From Parcubacteria group bacterium CG11_big_fil_rev_8_21_14_0_20_39_14 (GTDB lineage Bacteria; Patescibacteriota; Minisyncoccia; Minisyncoccales; GCA-002787255), in assembly GCA_002787255.1 (NCBI GenBank), contig PCWD01000038.1:1-7030 (forward strand): a DNA stretch of 7,030 bases, written 5' to 3'. The position numbers were made by a program, and so were the translations under genes. Below, piece after piece: positions 1-5,763 of the stretch. Positions within the stretch are counted from its first letter, which is position 1, and the number at the start of each line of letters is the position of its first letter. Below the pieces are notes generated by a model. The model had not been told where the DNA came from and made no database searches. It saw only the letters and a list, made by a program, of their open reading frames with translations.

Positions 1-3
1 TCG

Positions 4-41
4 CCCCGTAGTCAAATCCGTCAGGATTTGTACTATCGGGG
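4..41. repeat. CCCCG...CGGGG palindromic element, copy 1
   Basis: An imperfect hairpin: CCCCG-TAGT-CAAATCC on the left pairs with GGATTTG-ACTA-CGGGG on the right around a GTCA loop, with single unpaired T residues at 31 and 36. It shares the CCCCGT(A/T).. outer stem with elements at 2195-2225, 5429-5462 and 5788-5816, so it belongs to a dispersed intergenic family in this genome. There is no T-tract directly after either arm, so a terminator role is not supported. Confidence 0.6.
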
Positions 42-99
42 TCGGTTTCGCGTTGAAACGCTGCAATTATTTATTACGCATCAGGTTTATTATAACATA

Positions 100-134
100 T
101 TCGTATATTCGTAAAAGATTCGTAATTTCGTAGG
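100..134. repeat. TTCGTA-rich 35-bp dispersed repeat, copy 1
   Basis: The segment contains four TTCGTA hexamers and matches 5688-5722 at 33 of 35 positions (differences only in the middle, AAAAGATT versus AAGAAATT). Both copies lie in intergenic DNA in the same orientation. The same TTCGTA/TACGAA hexamer also builds the palindrome in front of pnp (4451-4530). No coding potential or known mobile-element family is recognised. Confidence 0.7.
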
Positions 135-136
135 AA

Positions 137-152
137 GGACGCGAAAGCGTCC
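137..152. repeat. short perfect hairpin with GAAA loop
   Basis: GGACGC pairs perfectly with GCGTCC around a GAAA tetraloop, a stable GNRA hairpin when read on the plus strand. It sits directly between the TTCGTA repeat and the terminator-like stem. Function unknown. Confidence 0.5.
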
Positions 153-156
153 AATA

Positions 157-206
157 AAAAAGGGCGCTGTGTGCCCAAAAATTTCATTAGAGCCAGTGCC
201 CTTTTT
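157..206. terminator. bidirectional terminator-like stem-loop
   Basis: AAAAAGGGCGCTG (157-169) pairs with CAGTGCCCTTTTT (194-206): 13 positions with one non-Watson-Crick pair (G-U in plus-strand RNA, A-C in minus-strand RNA). The arms enclose a 24-nt loop. Minus-strand RNA ends in GCCC plus six U, plus-strand RNA in GCCC plus five U. A smaller alternative hairpin (GGGC 162-165 with GCCC 173-176) precedes the same minus-strand U-tract. It would end the minus-strand RNA that starts near 334, and could also end a plus-strand gene beyond the left edge. Confidence 0.6.
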
Positions 207-334
207 CTTGGCCTAAGCCCCGCCTTCTATGTCCATCGAAATTTAGCGTTTCCATGAGCCTAGAAGGCGGGGTTCGAGCACTTATTAAATTCTCCCGATT
301 GAAGGATTTTGGCCTGTCAATCAGATAAAGAACT
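157..334 (-). ncRNA. candidate structured small RNA of unknown class
   Basis: A near-consensus minus-strand promoter (341-371) and a terminator-like stem (157-206) delimit about 180 nt with no usable ORF. In between is a very stable hairpin: TAGAAGGCGGGG (261-272) pairs perfectly with CCCCGCCTTCTA (218-229). Inside its 31-nt loop, GAAA/TTTC and CAT/ATG can pair to extend the rod. GGCC segments near 211-214 and 311-314 could pair below it, leaving a large one-sided bulge. The length and bulged-rod shape are compatible with a 6S-like RNA, but I find no conserved 6S sequence. It lacks the SRP RNA core, RNase P RNA core motifs and tmRNA features. The class is unassigned; that the region is transcribed is inference from the promoter and terminator. 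Confidence 0.45.
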
Positions 335-340
335 AATTAT

Positions 341-371
341 ATTATAACATTTTCAGAAAGGGGGTTGTCAA
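341..371 (-). promoter_or_regulatory. sigma70-type promoter for the left-end RNA
   Basis: On the minus strand TTGACA (371-366) is followed after 19 nt by TATAAT (346-341), preceded by TGT to give an extended -10 (TGtTATAAT). The spacer is longer than the optimal 17, which the extended -10 can compensate. It fires away from the membrane-protein gene that ends at 419, so it belongs to the non-coding locus to its left; the start is expected near 334. Confidence 0.65.
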
Positions 372-418
372 TAGAAAGTTTTCCACACCCTATCCCCAAG
401 CTCAACAAAACCTTGATT

Positions 419-2080
419 TCATTCTCCCTTTTTTAAAATTGAATCAATTGTTTTTAGAAGAGAGTTCTTTGAAGTCCCGATAACTAAAACTTCCTTATAA
501 AATCCGTAATTTAAAGCGGTAGTAGAAAATGGCAGATTTTTATATCTTACCGGAACTTTCCCCTTATAAAGAAAATCTTTAAATTCTACTGCTTCCCCTG
601 TTGCCTCCCCTAAAATAAATGGTTTAAAGTCGTCGAAAATGGTTTTTTCCCAGGAAGTCATTGTAAATTTTGCAAGGTCCATATTAAACACCGAAAAAAC
701 CATAGCCAGCCTTGGTCCGTAACACAAAGGGTTGGTAACATTTAAAGCAAGGCAGTCGTTTTTCTCCTCGGTGCCTGGCAGATAATAAACCAATGTATAA
801 TTTTCTTTAAGACTTGAGAAAAAATTTTGGGGAACCCCGACTTCAAAAATTTCCAAAAGTTCCTCAGCTGAAATCCAGGCCTTCTCGCAATTATGGGGAC
901 TGTATTCAATTAAAACTCTTACGAGAGACGGCCGAGAGTAGCTTTCATTTCCGGCAACTGAACCCAATCCTGACAAAATTTCTGTTTTAGATTTCTTGGA
1001 AATTATTATTTTTTCTTCCGGAGCAAAGGACAAAAGACTCTCGGGAATAATAAGCTCCACTGGCTCACAAGCGGGCGGGGGAATAAGAAATTCGCAAATC
1101 TCTTTTCTTTGACAGGGCGAAATATTCATTTCCTGACAAAGTTTCTCAATATTACACTCTGGAAAGGATTCTTGAGGATTTAAACAAATACTTTTCAATA
1201 CTTCCTCGTCGCAAATAACTACGGATGGTGTGGGAGATACAGTTGGCTTTCCTTCCTTGCAAAATGGCGGAATACAAGGTTTAAATTGCAAAAAAAGGTA
1301 AAATCCGCATAAAAATAGGGCTAAAACTATAATGATTAAACTGAATTTTATGGAAATTTTTGGAATTGCAATTTTGGGAATTTTAAACTTTGACGAAATT
1401 CGAGCTTTCGACATTTCGGGTGACCTTGGCGGAGCAAACCCGGCAATTTCTTTCTCGGGAATTTTTTCCTCTCTCGTTAGTTCTGCTTCTCGACGAAGAA
1501 GGTCTCCCTGAAAAGTTCTTATTATTTCCCTGTGGGTATCTGCCTCCGCTTTCTCCTCTCGGGAAATAAATTCTCTCTCTTTTTTAGACGGAAAACTCTC
1601 TCTTTCTCTTGGAAACTCTCTTTCTTTTTTTGGTACAGAAGGCTTGGGTGGAAGCGGCGAAAGCCCACCTTCGGTTAGGAAGTCTTCTATATCACTGGAG
1701 GGTTTAGGAAAAAGAGCAGGGGGTTTTTCTTCTCCCAAACTTTCGGGTGGTTCGGGTGGTTTGGATTTTGGCGGCGACGGTAAGGGTGGTTTAAATGGCT
1801 CGGATGGTAAAGGTGGCTCAGGTAGCCCAGGCGGTCTTAATGTCTCGGGGGGTTTAAAGGGTAGGGGCGGCTTTGGCGATGGGGAGGTCTCGGATGGTCC
1901 GCTTGGTTTTGGCGGTATGGGAGCTGTCTCCTTTTTGGAAATATCTGAAACAGAGGGGCCGGAAGGAACAGAGTTTACTCCCAGTATCCGAGAAAGCTCA
2001 TGTTTAACCGCTTCATCCTCCGGTGGTTCCAAACCCCCTTCTAAATCTAGTTTTTTGTTATTTGATTTTTCTTCTGCCAT
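419..2080 (-). CDS. proline-rich single-pass membrane protein, function unknown
   Basis: The family is not recognised. From the ATG at 2080 the protein has 553 residues. Residues about 51-150 are extremely proline-rich (PPLP, KPP and PSPP runs) and about 153-215 are highly charged. After a basic, IPK-containing stretch (about 231-245), one membrane helix (about 246-264) follows. Beyond it are twelve cysteines, nine of them in about 269-338, then a roughly 200-residue C-terminal domain ending near 553. With basic residues before the helix, the proline-rich arm should be cytoplasmic and the cysteine-rich domain outside, where disulfides are possible. An in-frame ATG at 2116 would add 12 residues, but that extension is just the translated heptamer repeat, so MAEEKSNN is preferred. 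No Shine-Dalgarno is visible. It follows pnp by about 270 bp, so co-transcription is uncertain. Similar architectures are common among CPR hypothetical proteins (general knowledge, not a match I could verify). Confidence 0.8.
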   Translation of the reverse strand: MAEEKSNNKKLDLEGGLEPPEDEAVKHELSRILGVNSVPSGPSVSDISKKETAPIPPKPSGPSETSPSPKPPLPFKPPETLRPPGLPEPPLPSEPFKPPLPSPPKSKPPEPPESLGEEKPPALFPKPSSDIEDFLTEGGLSPLPPKPSVPKKEREFPRERESFPSKKEREFISREEKAEADTHREIIRTFQGDLLRREAELTREEKIPEKEIAGFAPPRSPEMSKARISSKFKIPKIAIPKISIKFSLIIIVLALFLCGFYLFLQFKPCIPPFCKEGKPTVSPTPSVVICDEEVLKSICLNPQESFPECNIEKLCQEMNISPCQRKEICEFLIPPPACEPVELIIPESLLSFAPEEKIIISKKSKTEILSGLGSVAGNESYSRPSLVRVLIEYSPHNCEKAWISAEELLEIFEVGVPQNFFSSLKENYTLVYYLPGTEEKNDCLALNVTNPLCYGPRLAMVFSVFNMDLAKFTMTSWEKTIFDDFKPFILGEATGEAVEFKDFLYKGKVPVRYKNLPFSTTALNYGFYKEVLVIGTSKNSLLKTIDSILKKGE

Positions 2081-2086
2081 GTAAAC

Positions 2087-2128
2087 ATAAAACATGAAAC
2101 ATAAAACATAAAACATAAAACATAAAAC
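2087..2128. repeat. heptamer tandem repeat (ATAAAAC)x6
   Basis: Six head-to-tail 7-bp units of ATAAAAC, the second reading ATGAAAC, with a degenerate partial unit (TAAAC) continuing to within a few bases of the membrane-protein start at 2080. On the coding strand each unit reads as ATGTTTT-type sequence, so each supplies an ATG in a rotating frame. Downstream (2129-2175) the sequence stays rich in ATATGT-like words, possibly decayed units. Confidence 0.85.
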
Positions 2129-2194
2129 AATATGTGTTATATGTGCTTTATGCTATATGTTCCATGTTATATGTTGAGAGCGTTGAATAATTCA

Positions 2195-2225
2195 CCCCGT
2201 TAGATGTTTTTACTATCTAACGGGG
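2195..2225. repeat. CCCCG...CGGGG palindromic element, copy 2
   Basis: A perfect 11-bp stem, CCCCGTTAGAT (2195-2205) with ATCTAACGGGG (2215-2225), around a 9-nt loop. It lies between pnp and the membrane-protein gene. There is no U-tract after either arm, so a dispersed repeat explains it better than an intrinsic terminator, although it could stabilise RNA ends. Confidence 0.75.
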
Positions 2226-2240
2226 TAAACTAACACAGAA

Positions 2241-2272
2241 CCCCGAAGGAGAGGCTTTACGACCCTACGGGG
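2241..2272. repeat. adjacent smaller CCCCG...CGGGG hairpin
   Basis: CCCCG (2241-2245) pairs with CGGGG (2268-2272); after an A-A mismatch, AGG (2247-2249) pairs with CCT (2264-2266). An AGGCTTTACG decamer occurs in its loop and again just after it (2274-2283). It sits 15 bp from copy 2 and appears to be a tandem, more decayed relative. Confidence 0.55.
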
Positions 2273-2348
2273 CAGGCTTTACGCAAAACCCTCGCTGAAA
2301 AATAATTGTTCAACAGTCCGATAGTCTGATGTTATGTGTTTTGTGAAT

Positions 2349-4451
2349 TCATTTGGCTTGTTTTAGAGACAAAGATATTTTTCCGTTTTCCTCAATTTTT
2401 AAAACCTTTACCGGCACAATATCTCCTATTTTTACTATATCCTCAACCCTGCCAACCCGATAGGGAGCGAGTTCGGAAATGTGGACCAAGCCCTCCTGTC
2501 CCGGAAAAATTTCAACCACCGCCCCGAAGTCAAAAATTTTTTTCACTTTGCCCTGGAATATCTCTCCCACCCTTGCTTCCCTTGTTATATTTTTTATCCA
2601 GGCAATGGCTTTTTTTGCCGCATCCTCTTTTTCCGAGGTAATGGAGATAAGACCGGTATCTTCAATATCAATTGTCACTCCGGTTTCTTCGGTAATTTCA
2701 TTAATTACTTTTCCGCCGGGCCCAATTACTTCCCGAATTTTCTCTGGATTAATCTGCAAAGTAAAAATTCTCGGAGCATAAGGAGAAAGCTCGGGTCTCG
2801 GCTCTTTTAAAACTTCTTTCATTTTTCCCAAAATAACCATTCTTGCTTCCACGGCTTGCTTCAGAGCATCCTTTAAAATTTCCGAACTTAAACCCAAAAT
2901 TTTAACATCCATTTGAATCGCTGTAATGCCCCGCTCTGTTCCGGCTACTTTTAAATCCATATCACCGTGATGGTCCTCGGGTCCCTGAATATCGGTTAAT
3001 ATCTTATATTTTTGATTTTCCATTATTAGTCCCATAGCAATACCGGCAACCGCCTCTTTCAGAGGAACTCCGGCATCAAATAAAGCCAGGGAAGAGGAAC
3101 AGACTGAAGCCATAGAAGAAGACCCATTGGAAGAAAGAATTTCCGAAACAACCCTTATGGTATAGGGAAACTCGTCCCTGTCCGGGATTAAAGGCAAAAG
3201 GGCTTTTTCAACCAGGGCGCCATGACCAACTTCTCTTCTGCCAGGACCCCGGAGGGGAGAAATCTCTCCTACTGAATAAGGCGGAAAATTATAATGGTGC
3301 ATAAACCGTTTTTTTCCCACAATTTCCATTCCATCAAGCAACTGAACATCCCCCGGCGCGCCCAAAGTCAAAATTGAAAGAGATTGAGTTTCCCCTCGAC
3401 TGAAAAGACCGGAACCATGAGTCCGCGGCAAAATCGCAGCCTGACAATCAATTTTCCGAACTTCATTTAATTTTCTGCCATCGGGCCTTTTTTCTTTTTC
3501 AATAACAATTTTGTGTAAAATAACCGAGAGCCCTTCTTCAAAAAAATCCATAGCTAATTTTGTTTTGCCTATGTCCTGGTATTTTTGTTCAATATGAAAA
3601 GCTAATTCTTTTTTCAATTTATTGACCTCTTCCATCCTTTTGAATTTTTCTTCTCTAAAAAGGGCTTTTTCCAGTTTATTTTTTAAAAACTCTTTGATTT
3701 CTTTTTTAACATTATCTTCCAGTTCAGGGGTCTCTATTTTTGTTTTTTCTTTCCCTAATTTTTTAATGAGCTCTTTTTGAAAGTCAATAAGTTTTTTCAG
3801 GGAATCTTTGGAAAATTCCACTGCCTCCATTATCTCCTTTTCAGAAACTTCATTTCCCTGGGCCTCAATCATGTTAATTAAAACCTCTCCGCTTTCATCT
3901 TCGCAGGCGGCCAGCACTAAATCAAAATCACTCTCTTTTCTCTTCTGGTAATCGGGATTGGCGATGAGCTGACCCGAAACCCTGCCGATGCGAATCCCGG
4001 CTATTGGTCCCTGCCAGGGAACATCCGATATTCCCAAAGCCAAAGAAGCTCCAAAAATTGCCGGGATGTCCGGGTCGTTTTCAGCATCCCAGGAAAGACA
4101 AGTTAAAATTACCTGAACATCGTTTTTGATTTTTTGGGGAAATCGGGGACGAATAGCTCTATCAACCATCCGGCTCACCAAAATAGCCTCATCAGAGGGT
4201 CTGGCCTCCCTTCTTATAAAACGGGAGCCCCGAATCTTGCCGGCCGCATAATATTTTTCCACATACTCAACGGTTAATGGAAAAAAATCTGTGCCCTCGC
4301 GAAGCTTTTCATTCATTACGGTCGTTACCAGCAAAGTGGTATCACCATATTGAACTAAAGCTTCGCCGTTCGCTTGCCAGGCCAAATCTCCTATTTTTAC
4401 AACTAATTTTTTTTGTCCAAATTCCGTCTCAAATATTTGCATAGATTCCAT
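2349..4451 (-). CDS. pnp: polyribonucleotide nucleotidyltransferase (PNPase)
   Basis: PNPase degrades RNA from the 3' end by phosphorolysis, releasing nucleoside diphosphates, and acts as a cytoplasmic trimer. The 700 residues are full family length, with all expected domains in order: first RNase PH domain (about 5-145, with YYAAGKIRG and FIRREARPSDEAIL), helical linker region (about 200-310), second RNase PH domain (about 325-545), KH (about 562-620) and S1 (about 627-697). The active-site half carries GSGLFSRGETQSL (347-358) for phosphate and RNA binding and EDHHGDMDLK (492-501), whose acidic and lysine residues match the catalytic site. KH has the GPGGK loop (577-581). A second ATG at 4442 gives MQIFETEF, a typical PNPase start, with a GGA upstream, so the true start may be there. 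The gene lies downstream of rpsO and the NYN gene on the same strand. Confidence 0.97.
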   Translation of the reverse strand: MESMQIFETEFGQKKLVVKIGDLAWQANGEALVQYGDTTLLVTTVMNEKLREGTDFFPLTVEYVEKYYAAGKIRGSRFIRREARPSDEAILVSRMVDRAIRPRFPQKIKNDVQVILTCLSWDAENDPDIPAIFGASLALGISDVPWQGPIAGIRIGRVSGQLIANPDYQKRKESDFDLVLAACEDESGEVLINMIEAQGNEVSEKEIMEAVEFSKDSLKKLIDFQKELIKKLGKEKTKIETPELEDNVKKEIKEFLKNKLEKALFREEKFKRMEEVNKLKKELAFHIEQKYQDIGKTKLAMDFFEEGLSVILHKIVIEKEKRPDGRKLNEVRKIDCQAAILPRTHGSGLFSRGETQSLSILTLGAPGDVQLLDGMEIVGKKRFMHHYNFPPYSVGEISPLRGPGRREVGHGALVEKALLPLIPDRDEFPYTIRVVSEILSSNGSSSMASVCSSSLALFDAGVPLKEAVAGIAMGLIMENQKYKILTDIQGPEDHHGDMDLKVAGTERGITAIQMDVKILGLSSEILKDALKQAVEARMVILGKMKEVLKEPRPELSPYAPRIFTLQINPEKIREVIGPGGKVINEITEETGVTIDIEDTGLISITSEKEDAAKKAIAWIKNITREARVGEIFQGKVKKIFDFGAVVEIFPGQEGLVHISELAPYRVGRVEDIVKIGDIVPVKVLKIEENGKISLSLKQAK

Positions 4452-4530
4452 ACGAATTATAATGCGAATTTTATACTAATCATACGAATATGCGAATTCG
4501 CATATTGGCATTATTCGCATTAAATTCGTA
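4451..4530. promoter_or_regulatory. nested palindrome over the pnp start
   Basis: The core is a perfect 20-bp palindrome, AATATGCGAATTCGCATATT (4487-4506). Outside it, TACGAATTATAATGCGAAT (4451-4469) pairs with the 18-nt ATTCGCATTAAATTCGTA (4513-4530) with a single bulged base. In pnp mRNA this makes a long interrupted hairpin whose outer strand begins at the pnp ATG, so it could mask the start or be a nuclease target. E. coli pnp is autoregulated through an RNase III-cut leader hairpin; a similar role here is only an analogy. A TATAAT (minus strand, 4461-4456) also falls inside the arm, but without a good -35. Confidence 0.65.
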
Positions 4531-4553
4531 TCACCATTCGTATAAGTTCTTTA

Positions 4554-5054
4554 TTATTTAATGAGGTATTTCTCCGGCTGCTGGTCTAAATCAACAAAAT
4601 CATCAGCCATTTCTTTTAATTTGCCCGAGGTGGTTCGGCCAAAAGCGATTATTTCAATTTGGGCAGGCCTGGCGCTCTTTATATATTCAACCAGAGGAAC
4701 AAAATCTCCATCGCCGGTAACCAAAACAATGGCATCCAAATAATCACTAAATTTTATAGCATCAACGGCCAGACCAACATCCCAATCTCCCTTTTTGAGC
4801 CCTCCGGGAAAAATCTGAAGGTCTTTCATTTTAATTTCAATTCCGATTCGCGAAAGAGCCTCCCAAAAACTTTTTTCCTCTCCTCCTTCGGTTCGAATAA
4901 CATAAGCAACGGCCCTGATTAATTTTCTATTGGAAACAGCGGTTTTTAAAATCTCTCTAAAATTAACCTTCCGACCATAAAGATTCCTGGCCGAATAATA
5001 CATATTTTGAACATCAATTAAAACCGCTACTCTTTGGTTTTTGTGCTTTATCAC
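4554..5054 (-). CDS. NYN domain (LabA/DUF88-type) putative ribonuclease
   Basis: A 166-residue protein that is essentially one PIN-like NYN domain, a fold used by metal-dependent RNases. Seen directly: strand 1 with AVLIDVQNMYY (D14, N17), KKGDWDVGLAVDAI (D92, D98) and VLVTGDGDFVPLV (D115, D117). These correspond to the acidic metal-binding cluster of the family. No second domain or membrane segment is present. The start is a GTG at 5054, since the frame upstream soon meets TAA and strand 1 begins at residue 8; an AAAGG lies too close to the GTG to act as a normal Shine-Dalgarno. It is 72 bp after rpsO and 102 bp before pnp on the same strand, which suggests a role in RNA decay or ribosome-linked RNA processing. 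Substrate unknown. Confidence 0.9.
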   Translation of the reverse strand: MIKHKNQRVAVLIDVQNMYYSARNLYGRKVNFREILKTAVSNRKLIRAVAYVIRTEGGEEKSFWEALSRIGIEIKMKDLQIFPGGLKKGDWDVGLAVDAIKFSDYLDAIVLVTGDGDFVPLVEYIKSARPAQIEIIAFGRTTSGKLKEMADDFVDLDQQPEKYLIK

Positions 5055-5056
5055 CT

Positions 5057-5135
5057 TTTTGCAAATCGCTTATCGCCAATCGCTTATCGCAAAATTTGCG
5101 ATTTGCTATTTGCCATTTGCGATTTGCTATTTGCT
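5057..5135. repeat. heptamer array overlapping rpsO stop, upstream of NYN gene
   Basis: Two blocks with a 7-bp period. Block one is six ATTTGCN units at 5094-5135 (N = G,T,C,G,T,T). Block two is four units at 5064-5091, alternating AATCGCT and TATCGC(C/A), that is, two copies of a 14-bp unit. A further TTTTGCA at 5057-5063 fits the pattern. The rpsO stop codon (5127-5129) lies within block one, so the last residues of S15 are repeat-encoded. The array ends 2 bp from the NYN start codon and leaves no room for a conventional ribosome binding site. Confidence 0.85.
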
Positions 5136-5396
5136 CTTCAATCCAAGTTTCTTCACCAAACTATTGTATCTTTTTTCGTCTTCTCTTTTCAGGTAGTCCA
5201 AAAGCTTTTTTCTTTTTGCCACCATCATTAAAAGACCTTTTCTTGAATGATTGTCTTTGGGGTGTTTTTTTAAATGCAAAGCCAATCTTCTGATTTCTTC
5301 GCAAAGCAAAGCAATCTGAACTTCAGATGAGCCAGTGTCAAGTTTGTGAAGCTTATATTTTTCAATTATTTTTGATTTCTCTTTTGGTGTTAGCAT
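5127..5396 (-). CDS. rpsO: 30S ribosomal protein S15
   Basis: S15 is an early-binding small-subunit protein that contacts the 16S rRNA central domain. The 89-residue length is exactly usual. The hallmarks are present: DTGSSEVQIALL (20-31), HLKKHPKDNHSRKGLL (41-56) and LLDYLKRED (65-73). Residues T21, G22, Q27, H41, D48, S51 and Y68, known as rRNA contacts in the family, are all kept. The ATG at 5396 is preceded by AGGA at 8 nt, the clearest Shine-Dalgarno in the window. The C-terminal codons run into the heptamer array, giving an ending KLGLKSK in place of the usual KLGLRK-like end. The gene leads the rpsO-NYN-pnp cluster; its leader of about 250 nt would allow S15 autoregulation, as known in other bacteria. 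Confidence 0.97.
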   Translation of the reverse strand: MLTPKEKSKIIEKYKLHKLDTGSSEVQIALLCEEIRRLALHLKKHPKDNHSRKGLLMMVAKRKKLLDYLKREDEKRYNSLVKKLGLKSK

Positions 5397-5645
5397 AGAA
5401 ATAATCCTAATCCACGAATGGTGTCTTTCCCCGTTTAGATAATTTTATTATCTATGGCTCCGAATATGTGGCTTACGCCACTTAATCCCAATCTACAAAT
5501 AACATCCAAATGCCACGAATATTCTCGTAGCAGGCTGTTTTGATACATTCGATTGCCAAATTCCTCCCCGGGAGAAAGGGAAAACACGCTATCTTAATAC
5601 TTTTATTTTACCCCGATTTTGTTTTAGACACAAGAAGCACTCCTG
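5397..5645 (-). promoter_or_regulatory. predicted long 5' leader of rpsO
   Basis: This stretch of about 250 nt lies between the predicted transcription start and the rpsO ATG and has no credible ORF. On the minus strand it contains a CTCCCGGGGAG hairpin (around 5565-5575), GTGGC-GCCAC (5468-5481) and the decayed CCCCG element. Two ATTCGTGG words occur, near 5411 and 5514. S15 represses its own mRNA in several bacteria by binding leader structures that mimic 16S rRNA; I see hairpins but cannot assign a binding site. Confidence 0.35.
5429..5462. repeat. CCCCG palindromic element, decayed copy
   Basis: CCCCGT is followed by a perfect 8-bp inner stem, TAGATAAT (5436-5443) with ATTATCTA (5447-5454). 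The expected closing CGGGG is degraded to GGCTCCG. Its start resembles copy 2 (CCCCGTTAGAT). It lies within the predicted rpsO leader; next to it is another short hairpin, GTGGC-TTAC-GCCAC (5468-5481). Confidence 0.5.
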
Positions 5646-5651
5646 CTCTAA

Positions 5652-5679
5652 ATTATACCATAAAATTGGAATAAAACAA
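5652..5679 (-). promoter_or_regulatory. promoter for rpsO operon
   Basis: On the minus strand TATAAT (5657-5652) is preceded by TGG, an extended -10 (TGgTATAAT). A weak -35, TTGTTT (5679-5674), lies 16 nt upstream. Transcription would begin near 5645 and run into rpsO. It is the only good minus-strand promoter I find ahead of the rpsO-NYN-pnp group. Confidence 0.65.
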
Positions 5680-5687
5680 AGAACTTA

Positions 5688-5722
5688 TTCGTATATTCGT
5701 AAGAAATTCGTAATTTCGTAGG
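5688..5722. repeat. TTCGTA-rich 35-bp dispersed repeat, copy 2
   Basis: It matches 100-134 at 33 of 35 positions in the same orientation and lies just upstream of the rpsO promoter. Flanking sequences after GTAGG (GGAGC here, AAGG there) soon diverge, so the repeat unit seems to end there. Confidence 0.7.
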
Positions 5723-5763
5723 GAGCTACTGTTATCCAATTTCTAATATGCGCCCCTGAGCAT

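Noticed and set aside
379..388. TTTTCCACA resembling a DnaA box
   Set aside because: One mismatch from TTATCCACA, single copy, no cluster or dnaA/dnaN context.
1644..2084. Plus-strand open frame of 146 codons rich in Gly and Ser
   Set aside because: It is the antisense of the proline-rich part of the membrane protein: Pro codons read as Gly on the other strand. No independent support.
419..2116. ATG at 2116 as the membrane-protein start
   Set aside because: The extra 12 residues are only translated heptamer repeat (MFYVLCFMFYVY) and would need an otherwise unsupported start.
2336..2810. Plus-strand open frames opposite the end of pnp
   Set aside because: They lie wholly over a gene with full-length PNPase similarity and show no domain of their own.
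5057..5135. CRISPR-like array
   Set aside because: Units are 7 bp, contiguous and without spacers; this is a tandem repeat.
4561..5293. Several plus-strand open frames opposite the NYN gene and rpsO
   Set aside because: Shadows of well-supported minus-strand genes; the one at 5034-5231 is partly heptamer-repeat translation.
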